64,000 bases of DNA, from contig NZ_JAMCOF010000005.1 in the NCBI RefSeq assembly GCF_023500045.1, forward strand, positions 25,498-89,497, given 5' to 3'. The position numbers and the translations under genes were made by a program. Positions 45,110 through 55,426 of the stretch are shown one piece after another (the stretch's first letter is position 1; each line of letters starts with the position of its first letter). The stretch is from Bartonella bilalgolemi (GTDB lineage Bacteria; Pseudomonadota; Alphaproteobacteria; Rhizobiales; Rhizobiaceae). Under the pieces are notes generated by a model. That model did not search any database, had not been told where the DNA came from, and saw only the letters and a program-made list of their open reading frames with translations.

Positions 45110-45853
45110 ATGATAAATGGAACGCGTACAACCATTGATCAGAGTGAAATTGATCATTTTTCGCGTATTGCTACTGAGTGGTGGGATCCACAAGGAAAAT
45201 TTCGACCACTTCACAATTTTAATCCAACACGCCTTGCATATATTAAAGAAAAAATCTGTTTGACATTTGATCGTGATCCTATGTCACTTATGCCTTTTGA
45301 GGGGTTGAGAATTCTTGATATTGGTTGTGGAGGTGGTTTGTTATGTGAGCCAATGGCACGCCTTGGAGCCACTGTCATAGGAGTGGATGCTGCACAAATG
45401 AATATTGAAGTCGCCAAAATTCATGCAATTCAAAGTGGCCTTTCAATTGATTATCGCACTGCTACTGCAGAAGCTCTTGTAAATAAGGGTGAACAATTTG
45501 ATGTAATCCTTAATATGGAGGTTGTTGAACATGTCGCGAATGTTGATCTTTTTATAGAGGCTACGGCTAAAATGATTAAACCGCAAGGACTCATGTTTGT
45601 TTCAACACTAAATCGTACATGGAAAGCGTGGGGATTTGCCATTGTAGGTGCTGAATATATCTTAAAATGGCTTCCTAAAGGGACGCATGACTATAAAAAA
45701 TTTTTAAAGCCTCAAGAACTTAAAAAATTATTGTACACGAATTCTTTAGTTATCATTGATGAACTTGGTCTTACTTATAATCCATTAACTGATAGTTGGA
45801 ACTATTCATGCGATATGGATGTTAATTATATACTTCTTGCGAAACGGCTTTAA
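45110..45853 (+). CDS. ubiG: Ubiquinone biosynthesis O-methyltransferase
   Basis: UbiG performs both O-methylations of ubiquinone synthesis. The 247-aa protein has the SAM loop [19 protein letters not shown], the EVVEHV motif, an N-terminal [11 protein letters not shown] segment and [10 protein letters not shown] with the membrane-binding region behind it, all diagnostic of UbiG. AAAGGAGAGTGAT precedes the ATG, the strongest ribosome-binding site of the area. Confidence 0.96.
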   Translation: MINGTRTTIDQSEIDHFSRIATEWWDPQGKFRPLHNFNPTRLAYIKEKICLTFDRDPMSLMPFEGLRILDIGCGGGLLCEPMARLGATVIGVDAAQMNIEVAKIHAIQSGLSIDYRTATAEALVNKGEQFDVILNMEVVEHVANVDLFIEATAKMIKPQGLMFVSTLNRTWKAWGFAIVGAEYILKWLPKGTHDYKKFLKPQELKKLLYTNSLVIIDELGLTYNPLTDSWNYSCDMDVNYILLAKRL

Positions 45854-45875
45854 TAAGCACATCAGAGTAAATAAG

Positions 45876-46133
45876 TTATTGAAAATCTTTCAATAGAGAA
45901 TCAAGTGTGCCTTCAGTATCTAAAGCATAAAGATCATCGCATCCCCCAACATGATAATCTCCTATAAAAATTTGCGGAAATGTATTACGCCCATTCGCTC
46001 GTTGCACCATTTGTTGGCGAAGAGAAGTTGATGCATCAATATCAGTGTATTTCACTCCTTTTTGATCAAGTAAAGTGCGTGCTTTTATACAATATGGACA
46101 ATTAGGACGTGTATAAATTGTAATTTCTTTCAT
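45876..46133 (-). CDS. grxC: Glutaredoxin 3
   Basis: The 85-aa protein has the CPYC dithiol active site (Cys 12 and 15), the cis-Pro in NTFPQIFIG and the GGCDDLYAL glutathione-binding end. It reduces disulfides with glutathione. A TTG 12 bases upstream is in frame; the ATG follows GGAG at six bases. It is 44 bp behind comF on the same strand. Confidence 0.93.
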   Translation of the reverse strand: MKEITIYTRPNCPYCIKARTLLDQKGVKYTDIDASTSLRQQMVQRANGRNTFPQIFIGDYHVGGCDDLYALDTEGTLDSLLKDFQ

Positions 46134-46177
46134 AATATTCTCCAATGCTTTTTGTATAATACATGTTAAATAAATTT

Positions 46178-46921
46178 TTAAAAATAAGGCAAAGCAAAAT
46201 TATCTTTTAAGACACGCGAAAATGTCAATACATTAACCTGTCGTGTACCTGCATGTTTTAGTGTTTTAGCTGCTGCAGTAACTGTTACGCCTGTTGTCAA
46301 AACATCATCAATAAGCAAAATAGAGCGTCCCTTTAGATATTTTTTAACTTCATTAGGCACTTTAAAAGCATTCTGCACATTCATTTTTCGTTCTTTAGCA
46401 GATAAACCAACCTGTGGACGTGTGTACCGATAACGCACAAGCCAACCAGGCTTAAAAGGTTTTTTCTGTTTTGCTGCAATATAACGAGCCAGCTCAGCAG
46501 ATTGGTTATAACGTCTCGCAAAAAAACGACGAGAATGTAAAGGAATAGGGATAATAAAATCACAATCATTAATAATTTCACGTCCAGCAAACATCATCCA
46601 ATTTGCCATAAAAGATGCTAATTCCAAACGATCACCATATTTCAATCGTGTTGCTAAAGTTCGTGCTAAACCTTTATGAACAACAGCGGAGCGTAAAAAT
46701 GAAAAGGGGGGAGGATTCTGAATGGCTTCGCCGCTAAGAAATCTTTCTCCTATATCATACGCAAAAGGAGTTCCCATAACGGGACAATAAGGCTTTGTGA
46801 TAAATTGAAGATCTTTCCAACAATCAGAACAAACTGTTCCATAAGCGGAAGTCATTCTTTTACATCCATGACAGATTGGCGGATATAAAACTTTTAGTAA
46901 GTGCTCGATAAGTTTATACAA
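46178..46921 (-). CDS. ComF-family phosphoribosyltransferase-like protein
   Basis: The 247-aa protein has an N-terminal zinc-finger-like part with paired cysteines (CHGC near residue 17 and CSDC near 31). It continues with the ComF segments IIPIPLHSRRFFARRYNQS and the PRPP-binding loop ILLIDDVLTTGVT. ComF proteins are linked to DNA uptake and replication-fork repair. The start is a TTG with GGTGAT before it; no ATG lies close enough to give the zinc-binding domain. It is followed by grxC. Confidence 0.87.
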   Translation of the reverse strand: MYKLIEHLLKVLYPPICHGCKRMTSAYGTVCSDCWKDLQFITKPYCPVMGTPFAYDIGERFLSGEAIQNPPPFSFLRSAVVHKGLARTLATRLKYGDRLELASFMANWMMFAGREIINDCDFIIPIPLHSRRFFARRYNQSAELARYIAAKQKKPFKPGWLVRYRYTRPQVGLSAKERKMNVQNAFKVPNEVKKYLKGRSILLIDDVLTTGVTVTAAAKTLKHAGTRQVNVLTFSRVLKDNFALPYF

Positions 46922-47151
46922 TATATCACCAATAGTAAAAAATATCTTTAAAGTATTTTAACTAAGTTATCAATTTTCTGTAGTAATCAAAAAAATTCAT
47001 ATCTCAAAAGAGTTAAATTTAGTTTTCCAGCTGCTCGTTTCTTTTGTAAAATCGTTTTTCTTTTCTTTTGTTATTATAAAATTGATATAGCATACGTGAA
47101 ATAATCCTATTATAGATCATATAATTTCGTAAATTAACAGTGCTATAAGAT

Positions 47152-48021
47152 ATGTCTCATCCTTTGATTTTTGATTACAGTTGTATTGAGCAATTTCGTC
47201 AACGTGCTTTCAAAAGAGCAAAAAAAGGATGTGATTTTTTGCTTTCTTATGTTGTTGATGATCTCTACAAACGTCTCAATGATGTTAATCGTAATTTTAC
47301 ACTAGCTTTAGATTTACACGGTCATACAGGTCTTGCGGTGCAAACTTTAAAAAGATCCGGTAAAATTGCTGCTATAGAACGTGTTGAAACCAATATTCTT
47401 TACCAAAATGATGACAATCCATTCCATTTACGCCATCGAGAATTGCTTGATTTTCCTCAACATTACTGTGACCTTATAGTTTCTCTTCTTTCTTTACAGT
47501 TAACTAATGATATTCCTGGTGTTCTCAGTCAAATAAAAAATATTCTTAAACCAGATGGCTTATTTCTTGCTGTTATGGCTGGGGCTGGTACGTTAAGAGA
47601 ATTACGTGAAAGTTTGCTACAAGCTGAAAATAAAATTTACGGTGGTGTTAGTCCAAGAATTTATCCTTTTGCAGATATTCGCGATGTAGGGGCTCTCTTA
47701 CAGCGTGCCGGTTTTGCTATGCCTGTGGTAGATGTTGAAGATATCACCATACGTTATAATACGATGTTTGATCTCATGTATGATCTTAAAGCTATGGGAA
47801 TGCAAAATGCACTTATTAGCCGTTCTCGACGTCCTGTATCTAAGCGATTTTTCTTTCTCGCTAACGAAATTTATGCAAAAAAATTCAGTGATCCTGATGG
47901 TCGTATTCGTGCACATTTTTCTTTTCTTTGGCTCTCCGGTTGGGCTCCTGACCAAAAACAACAAAAGCCAATACCTCCAGGATCAGCTCAAATATCTCTT
48001 GTAGATTTTTTTAAGAAATAA
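47152..48021 (+). CDS. SAM-dependent methyltransferase-like protein, NDUFAF5/BioC-like
   Basis: The 289-aa protein has a class I methyltransferase fold with ALDLHGHTG as a degenerate SAM loop (Gly-rich motif partly replaced). It carries the family segments FDLMYDLKAMGMQNAL and HFSFLWLSGWAPDQKQQKP at the C-terminus. This C-terminal signature is shared with the mitochondrial complex I assembly factor NDUFAF5, and its bacterial relatives commonly sit by comF and grxC. A role in NADH dehydrogenase assembly is an inference. Confidence 0.78.
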   Translation: MSHPLIFDYSCIEQFRQRAFKRAKKGCDFLLSYVVDDLYKRLNDVNRNFTLALDLHGHTGLAVQTLKRSGKIAAIERVETNILYQNDDNPFHLRHRELLDFPQHYCDLIVSLLSLQLTNDIPGVLSQIKNILKPDGLFLAVMAGAGTLRELRESLLQAENKIYGGVSPRIYPFADIRDVGALLQRAGFAMPVVDVEDITIRYNTMFDLMYDLKAMGMQNALISRSRRPVSKRFFFLANEIYAKKFSDPDGRIRAHFSFLWLSGWAPDQKQQKPIPPGSAQISLVDFFKK

Positions 48022-48251
48022 CATGCTAATATGTAAAAATAATCCATCATTTGTTATATTGAATTAAAACCAAAAAAGTAAAATTTCTTTATTTTAAGCT
48101 CAAAAGCCACTTATCCACATGTCACTAAAGGAATTGATGGGAGAATAAAATTGTTTGAGCAATTATTTTTATAGCTTTTTCCTTAAGATATTTGGCGCAG
48201 AAAGTACTAAAAATAAAAGAGATGCATTATGATTTTTTATCAAAAAGTACA

Positions 48252-50480
48252 TTAGATTTTAGACTGTAATTTTGAGAAATCTGCAACACGTTTTGTAACT
48301 ATGCGAATACGTTCAAGAAGAGCAAAACGATTGGCTCTAATATTTATATTGTCATCATTTACAAATACTTTTTCAAAGAATGCGTTAATAGGCTTTTTGA
48401 GAAGTGCTAAACTATTCAGTGCAGATGATAATTCTGTTACATGAATATGATCAGTAATCTTTTTTTCTGTTTCAATCGTTGCTTGATAAAGCTGTTTTTC
48501 TTCTGTTTCAATAAAAAGCTCAGGTTTAACTTTGTTTATTATTGCTGTTCCTTTTTTGATTTCATTTTCAAGAATATTGATGGCGCGTTTTACTGCAATT
48601 AAAAGACTATCTCCATCATGGGTATTGATAAAAAAGGTAAGTGCTTCAACTCGGCGCTTAATGAATAAAATATCATCGTCATCTTTTGTTAAAACGGCTT
48701 CAATAATATCATGGCGCGCTCCCTCATCTTTAAGATAACCTTTTAGTCGTTCATGAAAAAATGCTAACAAGTCTAATATGATATTTTCTTTTTTTTCTAC
48801 AGACATGTTTTGAAGTTGTACAGATTCTATTTCAGATGTTGCATACTTAATTTTTTGTTGTAATAAACAATTCATTGCCTGATGAAACAGCGGTATAAGG
48901 TTTATTTTCCAATCATTTAAAAGTATAAGCTTGATAACTCCCAATGCTGCTCTTCTTAATGCATAGGGATCTTTTGAGCTCGTTGGTTGTTCATTAATGA
49001 ACCAAAAACCAATGAGTGTATCAATTTTATCAGCTAATGCGACTGTTATCGCAATAGGCTCAGATGGGATACGATCTTTAAGTCCTAGAGGTTTATAGTG
49101 GTCTTCAATGGCTTTAGCTACACGAGGATCTTCTCCTTGAATTAATGCGTACTTTCGTCCTATCAGTCCTTGCAATTCAGGAAATTCACCAACAATTTCC
49201 GTTTGTAAATCAGCTTTTGCTAATACTGCTGCACGTTTAGCCAATATAGAATCTGCTTGTGCTAAGGGTGCGATTGTTTGTGTTAAAGTAGCAATTCTTT
49301 CTACTCTTGCGCCTTGTGTTCCTAATTTATTATGGAAAGTAACATTCAAATAATCAAGGTGTGCTATTCGCTGATCGAGAGGTTTATTTAAATCAAGATC
49401 GAGTTTTTTAGCCGAAGATTCTAAACGCGTAATGTTGGGTAAATTACACTGATCTGTTTTCCAAAAATAGAGTGCATCAGAAAGACGGGCATGTACAACT
49501 TTACTATTTCCCTTAGAAATTTCTACTCCTTTGTCACTGGCAAGGATATTAGCAACAAGAATGAAGTGATTAGAGAGTTTGCTCTTTTCACCTCGTTTGT
49601 GTGTTACAAAGCATTTTTGATGCGTTTGAATGGTCAAGCGAATAATTTCTGGAGGAATATTGAGAAAAGTTTTGTCGAAATTACCCATGAGGACAACAGG
49701 CCATTCAACGAGTCCTGCAACTTCTTCCAAAAGAGCCTTATCTTCAATTAATTCCAAGCCGTTTGCAAAGCAAAGATTTTGAGCATCTGCTAAAATAATA
49801 TCTTTTCGTCTCTCGGCATCCAAAATAACTTTATGGTTTTCAAGTTGTGTGACATAGTCATCAAAACGGCGTATCTGGATAGGCTCTCCATTACTTAAGA
49901 AACGATGACCATAAGTTAAATTATTACTTTTGAGAGAACCAACTGTAAATGGAATAGTGTGTGTTTCACCCACTGCTGGTCCAAAAACACACAGAATGTT
50001 TTGTAAAGAGCGTATCCATTTTAAGGCGCCACTTTTAGCTGATTCTTTCCCCCAACGCATCGATTTTTTCCATGGAAAATTACGAATAATATCGGGTAAA
50101 ATATCTGCAATAATTTCTTCAGCTAAACGACCTTTTTGGGTTGTTTTAGCAATATAAAAGTCGCCCTTTTTGTCATCATGCGCAATGTGTAATTTGGAAA
50201 TGTCATTTAAACCTGTAGCGCGTAAAAAAGCATCAATAATTTGTTGTGGTGATTGTACATTAGGTCCTTTACGTTCTTCATGAACATTTGGCGAACTTTT
50301 GGAAAGACCACGTATGTTTAATGTTAACCGACGAGGCGTCCAATAATCACAGGCTGCTTTATAAGTTAATCCTGCATTAACAAGTTTATCTATAACACAT
50401 TTTTTAAGATCAGAAGCAGCTCTGCGTTGCATGCTAGCAGGAATTTCTTCGCTGAAAAGTTCAAGTAGGAGATCAGGCAT
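48252..50480 (-). CDS. glyS: Glycine-tRNA ligase beta subunit
   Basis: The 742-aa protein starts PDLLLELFSEEIPA, as GlyS does, and contains RRLTLNIRGL and a C-terminal DALR-like anticodon-binding domain with VNDDNINIRANR. It pairs with the alpha subunit as an alpha2beta2 synthetase. Its start overlaps the glyQ stop by one base. The full family length (about 690-750) is kept. Confidence 0.96.
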   Translation of the reverse strand: MPDLLLELFSEEIPASMQRRAASDLKKCVIDKLVNAGLTYKAACDYWTPRRLTLNIRGLSKSSPNVHEERKGPNVQSPQQIIDAFLRATGLNDISKLHIAHDDKKGDFYIAKTTQKGRLAEEIIADILPDIIRNFPWKKSMRWGKESAKSGALKWIRSLQNILCVFGPAVGETHTIPFTVGSLKSNNLTYGHRFLSNGEPIQIRRFDDYVTQLENHKVILDAERRKDIILADAQNLCFANGLELIEDKALLEEVAGLVEWPVVLMGNFDKTFLNIPPEIIRLTIQTHQKCFVTHKRGEKSKLSNHFILVANILASDKGVEISKGNSKVVHARLSDALYFWKTDQCNLPNITRLESSAKKLDLDLNKPLDQRIAHLDYLNVTFHNKLGTQGARVERIATLTQTIAPLAQADSILAKRAAVLAKADLQTEIVGEFPELQGLIGRKYALIQGEDPRVAKAIEDHYKPLGLKDRIPSEPIAITVALADKIDTLIGFWFINEQPTSSKDPYALRRAALGVIKLILLNDWKINLIPLFHQAMNCLLQQKIKYATSEIESVQLQNMSVEKKENIILDLLAFFHERLKGYLKDEGARHDIIEAVLTKDDDDILFIKRRVEALTFFINTHDGDSLLIAVKRAINILENEIKKGTAIINKVKPELFIETEEKQLYQATIETEKKITDHIHVTELSSALNSLALLKKPINAFFEKVFVNDDNINIRANRFALLERIRIVTKRVADFSKLQSKI

Positions 50481-51424
50481 TATACATCTCCATTTATGGC
50501 TATATTCCCAGCTTCAGTTAATAAGAAGGCTTCACCGCAGCGGCGGGCAAGATCACGAACACGAAGAATATAATTTTGTCGTTCAGTGACCGAAATAACG
50601 CCACGTGCTTGCAGGAGATTAAAGATATGGCTTGCTTTAATACATTGATCATAAGCTGGAAAAACACATAAATGGGAACTATTTTCTTTATCGGGTTTTC
50701 CAGCGTCAAGAAGTGCAATACATTCACGTTCTGCATCAATGAAATGTTGTAGTAAAAGATTACTATTAGCAAATTCAAAATTATAATATGAGTATTCTTG
50801 TTCTGCCTGTAAAAAAATATCACCATAACTTATTCGGTCTGTACCATCTAAGCCGTTAAAGTTAAGATCATAAACATTACTGACATCTTGAATATACATT
50901 GCTAAGCGCTCAAGACCATAGGTAATTTCTCCTGAGACTGGTGCACATTCAATACCACATATTTGTTGAAAATAAGTGAATTGAGAAACTTCCATTCCAT
51001 CGCACCAGCATTCCCATCCAAGTCCCCAAGCGCCAAGTGTTGGGCTTTCCCAATCATCCTCAACAAAGCGTATGTCATGAAGTTTTGTGTCAAGACCGAT
51101 AGTTTGTAAAGAGCCGATGTAAAGCTCTTGTAAATTTGGAGGAGAGGGTTTGAGGAGAACTTGAAATTGGTAATAGTGTTGCAGACGATTAGGATTTGTA
51201 CCATATCGGCCATCTGTTGGACGTCGGGTAGGTTGAACATAAGCTGTTTTCCAAGGACGTGGACCTAATGAACGTAGCGTTGTAGCTGGATGAAAGGTTC
51301 CAGCTCCTACTTCCATATCGTAAGGTTGTAGAATTGCACACCCATGTTGAGCCCAGTAATTTTGCAGACTTAGAATAAGTCCTTGAAAAGAATACTTGGG
51401 ATTTAAGTTTGAAGGTAGATTCAC
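50480..51424 (-). CDS. glyQ: Glycine-tRNA ligase alpha subunit
   Basis: The 314-aa catalytic subunit contains [48 protein letters not shown] and [18 protein letters not shown]. These are the class II synthetase motifs of GlyQ that bind ATP, glycine and the tRNA end. The start is a GTG. AGAG lies right against it, so initiation may be inefficient, but the sequence right behind matches the family N-terminus. Confidence 0.96.
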   Translation of the reverse strand: MNLPSNLNPKYSFQGLILSLQNYWAQHGCAILQPYDMEVGAGTFHPATTLRSLGPRPWKTAYVQPTRRPTDGRYGTNPNRLQHYYQFQVLLKPSPPNLQELYIGSLQTIGLDTKLHDIRFVEDDWESPTLGAWGLGWECWCDGMEVSQFTYFQQICGIECAPVSGEITYGLERLAMYIQDVSNVYDLNFNGLDGTDRISYGDIFLQAEQEYSYYNFEFANSNLLLQHFIDAERECIALLDAGKPDKENSSHLCVFPAYDQCIKASHIFNLLQARGVISVTERQNYILRVRDLARRCGEAFLLTEAGNIAINGDV

Positions 51425-51526
51425 TCTTTGAATACCATTTTAATGTTTAACTTATAATTAAAGATCAAAAAATTGAGCTTTATTACTGTCTATTGCTTCA
51501 TATTGTTATGGTCAAGTATCCTTATT

Positions 51527-53209
51527 TTATAGACCAAACTTTATTTTTTCTTTAATTCTTTCCGGATTATCTGGTTCTGCATCAATTGCATGGTTCCATT
51601 GAAATATTGCCTCACGTTTACGTCCAACTTGCCAGTAAGCATCACCCAAATGATCATTAAGTATTGGATCACCAGGTTGCAATTTGACAGCGGTTTCTAA
51701 TGTTGTAACAGCTTGAGGATATTGTTTCAGTTTGTAATAAGCCCATCCTAAAGAATCAAGAATATAACTGTTTTGAGAGTGTAACATAACAGCTTTTTTA
51801 AGCATATTTAATGATTCTTCAAGTTTTTGATCACGATTGATAAGGGAGTAAGCTAAATAATTGAGTACTTGCGGTTGATCAGGAACAAATGTAAGCGCTT
51901 TGCGAAAATCAGTTTCAGCTTTTGGCCATTGGTTTAAATAATTAAATGCAATTCCACGTTGATAAAAAAGTTTCCAATTATCTCGTTGAAAGTCTGTTAT
52001 TTGTGCGATAGCATGATCCATGATTTTGATCGCTTCAGAAAAGTTATTTGCCTGCATATAAATAGCAGCCAGAGCAATAAAAATATGGTGATCATTAGGA
52101 AATTTTTTCTCTAATAACGTTAATAATTTAATAGCTTCATCGTAATTGCCGTTTTCAGCAAGAGTCAATGCAAGTTGGAATTGTCCATCTCTATAATAAG
52201 GGGAGTTAAGTGGTAAAGAACGATAAATTTTAATGGCTTGATTAGAATCACCTAATCTCACAGAAATTTTTGCTAATTGAAACAGCGTTGCTTCATTTTT
52301 AGGATACAGGGCTAAAGAGAATTGTTGAAAAATACGTGCAATCCATTCTGAACCTTTTTTATTAAGAGTTGTTCCAAAGTTATATAATACTTCACCAACT
52401 CCTTGTTGAGGTGTTGTAATAGGATTTTCTATATTAGCTCCTTTTTCAACTTTTTGACGGATATTTTGGAGTGTTTTGGAGCCTAATAATATTTTCTCTC
52501 CATATCGGAGAGTTTTTATAGCATCGCTGCGCATATTTTGACGTAATTGGAATGAGGCGTAAGCTATAATAATACGTTCATAGGTATCAGTAGCTGTAAT
52601 AGCTCCTTGTTGATTATTGAATGCTTGAATAAAATATTTTTTTGCATCTTGTGGGCGTTTTGCTAAATCACTCATAAGTGCAAGATGATAATGTATAAAA
52701 AGATTATACCAAGAGGGGCCCAAATGCTTTTCAAGATTAGTGATTGCTTTAGTGTGATTACCAGATCCAAATTCAGCCCAAGCATTGGTTAACTCAAATA
52801 TTGGATTATTATCAGGAGAAGATTTTTTAGCTTGTAGAAACAGTTGAGCTTCTTTGTAATTTTTTTTGATAAGATTTTCTATTAATAATGTTAAGGAAAT
52901 GAGTGGTGTAACAATACCTTTTTCTTTTATTTTTTTTGCTTGTTGAGCAGCTTCTGTGAATGCACCTACACTAAGCATTACTTGAAAAATTTCTTTTTGT
53001 GCCTCAAGATTATTAGGTTCATAAGTAAGCGCATGTTTAAAATAGTGGATAGCAAGATTCATTTTGTTTTCATAGTTTGCAATTCGTCCTGCTAGATAAG
53101 CACCTGTAAATGAACTTGGATTAATTTTTTCACCTGCACTGTAAGTGGGCAGTGGCATCAGTATAATTCCTATGAGAATAAAAAAACACGATACTGTTGC
53201 CTTGCGCAT
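51527..53209 (-). CDS. Exported TPR protein of unknown function
   Basis: The 560-aa protein has a signal peptide (cleavage near residue 25, PTYSAGEK) and at least nine tetratricopeptide repeats. Examples are NLAIHYFKHALTYEPNNLEA at the N-terminus and LGWAYYKLKQYPQAVTTLETAVKLQPGDP at the C-terminus. TPR proteins with this layout next to a polyprenyl synthase are common in Hyphomicrobiales and probably scaffold an envelope complex. AAGAGGAA precedes the ATG. It is 99 bp behind the synthase gene. Confidence 0.82.
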   Translation of the reverse strand: MRKATVSCFFILIGIILMPLPTYSAGEKINPSSFTGAYLAGRIANYENKMNLAIHYFKHALTYEPNNLEAQKEIFQVMLSVGAFTEAAQQAKKIKEKGIVTPLISLTLLIENLIKKNYKEAQLFLQAKKSSPDNNPIFELTNAWAEFGSGNHTKAITNLEKHLGPSWYNLFIHYHLALMSDLAKRPQDAKKYFIQAFNNQQGAITATDTYERIIIAYASFQLRQNMRSDAIKTLRYGEKILLGSKTLQNIRQKVEKGANIENPITTPQQGVGEVLYNFGTTLNKKGSEWIARIFQQFSLALYPKNEATLFQLAKISVRLGDSNQAIKIYRSLPLNSPYYRDGQFQLALTLAENGNYDEAIKLLTLLEKKFPNDHHIFIALAAIYMQANNFSEAIKIMDHAIAQITDFQRDNWKLFYQRGIAFNYLNQWPKAETDFRKALTFVPDQPQVLNYLAYSLINRDQKLEESLNMLKKAVMLHSQNSYILDSLGWAYYKLKQYPQAVTTLETAVKLQPGDPILNDHLGDAYWQVGRKREAIFQWNHAIDAEPDNPERIKEKIKFGL

Positions 53210-53308
53210 AAAGTCAATTCCTCTTAAAGATAATTAATTATTTTTATAGTTTATAAACTATGTTTAATTGTTTTACTAAAAATACTGTATTGTGATTCTT
53301 GCAAAGAA

Positions 53309-54322
53309 TTAGTTTACGCGTTCGATACAAAAATCGATAATATCAATTAATGCATTTTTAGCAGGGTTTTCCTTTATTGAAGAAAGAGCATCAATTGCAC
53401 GTTTTCCATAAATTCGAGCTTGCTCTATTGTATCGGTTAGACCATCGTATTTTTCTATTAAATGTTGCGCGTGCTTTAAGGATTCATCATTGTTATGGTT
53501 ATTTTCAAGAGCTTGTTTCCAAAATATTTTTTCTATATCATTGCCACGTGTGTATGACAGAATAACAGGCATTGTAATTTTTCCTTCTCGAAAGTCATCA
53601 CCAATATTTTTTCCTAGATATTGAGCACTGCTGCTATAATCAAGGACATCATCAATCAATTGGAAAGCTAATCCTAATGATAAACCATATTGATGTAATG
53701 CAGAACGTTCTTCATGTCCGTAACCAGCAATAATTGGTCCTATTTCAGCAGCTGCTGAGAAAAGGGCAGCTGTTTTTGCATTTATAATTTTGAGATAATC
53801 TGAGACGTTTGTTTCTATATTTTTTGCAGCGGAAAGTTGCATAACTTCTCCTTCAGCAATTATAGCAGCAGCATTTGATAAGACAGAGAGTGCTTCCAGA
53901 GAACCAACATCTACCATCATTTTAAAAGCTTGTCCTAATAAAAAATCACCAACAAGAATACTTGCTTGATTTCCCCAAATTATTCGTGCTGTAGATTTTC
54001 CCCGCCGTAACTCGCTTTCATCAACAACATCGTCGTGTAAGAGGGTTGCTGTATGCATAAACTCAACTGCTGTTGCGAGTTTTATGTGTTCATCACCTTG
54101 GTATTCAAACATATGAGCGGTGGCTAAGGTAATCATTGGACGTATTCGTTTACCACCCGATGAAATAAGATAATTAGAAATTTCGGGAATCATTGTAACA
54201 TTCGATTTAGCCATAGAAATGATCAATTGATTTACACGCTTCATATCTTCTTTAGTAAGACTGAAAAGAGGATAGAGGGAGTCTTGTTTTTTTTTATGAT
54301 TTAATTGTGTGGTGGCACCCAA
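53309..54322 (-). CDS. Polyprenyl (octa- or decaprenyl) diphosphate synthase
   Basis: The 337-aa enzyme has the two aspartate-rich motifs of trans-prenyltransferases, DDVVDESE near residue 90 and LIDDVLDY near 210, and GGKRIRPM at the N-terminus. It builds the long isoprenoid tail of ubiquinone. A GTG nine bases upstream lies directly on the ribosome-binding site AGGAG; the TTG at 54322 has eight bases of spacing and is more likely. Chain length cannot be read with certainty. Confidence 0.9.
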   Translation of the reverse strand: MGATTQLNHKKKQDSLYPLFSLTKEDMKRVNQLIISMAKSNVTMIPEISNYLISSGGKRIRPMITLATAHMFEYQGDEHIKLATAVEFMHTATLLHDDVVDESELRRGKSTARIIWGNQASILVGDFLLGQAFKMMVDVGSLEALSVLSNAAAIIAEGEVMQLSAAKNIETNVSDYLKIINAKTAALFSAAAEIGPIIAGYGHEERSALHQYGLSLGLAFQLIDDVLDYSSSAQYLGKNIGDDFREGKITMPVILSYTRGNDIEKIFWKQALENNHNNDESLKHAQHLIEKYDGLTDTIEQARIYGKRAIDALSSIKENPAKNALIDIIDFCIERVN

Positions 54323-54535
54323 TTTGTTCACTCCTAAAATGTTTCAGATAAATATCTTTATAGCATAAAGAGAGATGAGTTTTTACTCAAGTTTTGGTAC
54401 TGATTTGAAATAAAAGTTTTAATAATATTGAAAAAATATTTTTTTTTATATTAATCATATTAATTTAAATAGAATAGCTTAAATAGCACTTTTAAAAGTA
54501 TAAATAAAATAATCAGGGTCATATTAAGTTTTTAG

Positions 54536-55324
54536 ATGAGTAGGGTAAAAAATCATAGTAATGAAACAATAGATGGTTTTCATCGTGGTAAGTTTTATTT
54601 AGTACAACCACGCTTACAGGGTCATCGATCTGGTATGGACGCTATGTTGCTTGCTGGTTTGGTTCCTAGTGGTTTTAAAGGGAAGGTTGTTGATTTAGGT
54701 GCAGGTGCAGGTGCTGCAGGATTAGCAGTTGCTTCACGTTGCGTTGAAGCTCATATTACATTGGTTGAACGATCTCCTTTTATGATATCTTATGCTCAGA
54801 AAACGCTGATGCTAAAACAGAATGAGAAATTAGCTAGCAGAGTTTGTTTATTAAAAGTAGATATTACCTTAAAAGGTAAAGAACGTTTGAAAGCAGGACT
54901 GATGGATAATGCGTTTGATTTTGCAATTATGAATCCTCCCTTTAATAGTTCAGAAGATCGTAAGACACCTGATGAGAAAAAGTTAGAAGCACATGTTATG
55001 CCTGAAGCAATGTTTGAGAATTGGTTTCGGTGCGCATCAGCAATTGTTAAACCGGGTGGATATTTAGGATTAATTGCACGTCCACAATCATTGAATGATA
55101 TATTATATGCTTTAGAAGGACGCTTTGGTAATGTATGTATAATTCCTGTTCATTCTCATGCTGAAACAGCAGCGATTCGTATTTTGTTTTATGCAAAACG
55201 AGGGAGTAGAGCGGGTTTGTCCATATTATCACCATTGGTTATGCATGAGAGTGATAGTCATATTTTTTTACCAAGGGTTAATGCGATTAATAATGGATAT
55301 ATCAGCTTGTGGGAGAGTTTTTAA
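54536..55324 (+). CDS. TrmN6-like tRNA (adenine-N6) methyltransferase
   Basis: The 262-aa protein has the SAM loop VVDLGAGAGAAGLAVA, the catalytic N6-adenine motif NPPF in IMNPPFN, and an N-terminal YLVQPRLQGHRSGMDAMLLA segment typical of the YfiC/TrmN6 family that methylates A37 in tRNA-Val. Target tRNA is inferred. It is divergent from the polyprenyl synthase, an order also seen in relatives. Confidence 0.87.
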   Translation: MSRVKNHSNETIDGFHRGKFYLVQPRLQGHRSGMDAMLLAGLVPSGFKGKVVDLGAGAGAAGLAVASRCVEAHITLVERSPFMISYAQKTLMLKQNEKLASRVCLLKVDITLKGKERLKAGLMDNAFDFAIMNPPFNSSEDRKTPDEKKLEAHVMPEAMFENWFRCASAIVKPGGYLGLIARPQSLNDILYALEGRFGNVCIIPVHSHAETAAIRILFYAKRGSRAGLSILSPLVMHESDSHIFLPRVNAINNGYISLWESF

Positions 55325-55426
55325 TACTTGCGTTTTAAAATTTATTTCTTAAATTTAAATGAGAATTTTTATTTATATAAGAATTTTTTGCTTTTTTGAT
55401 TTCTTACTTAGGGAGCTTTTGATTTT

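Noticed and set aside
50902..51240. 112-codon frame inside glyQ
   Set aside because: Shadow of glyQ, which is intact.
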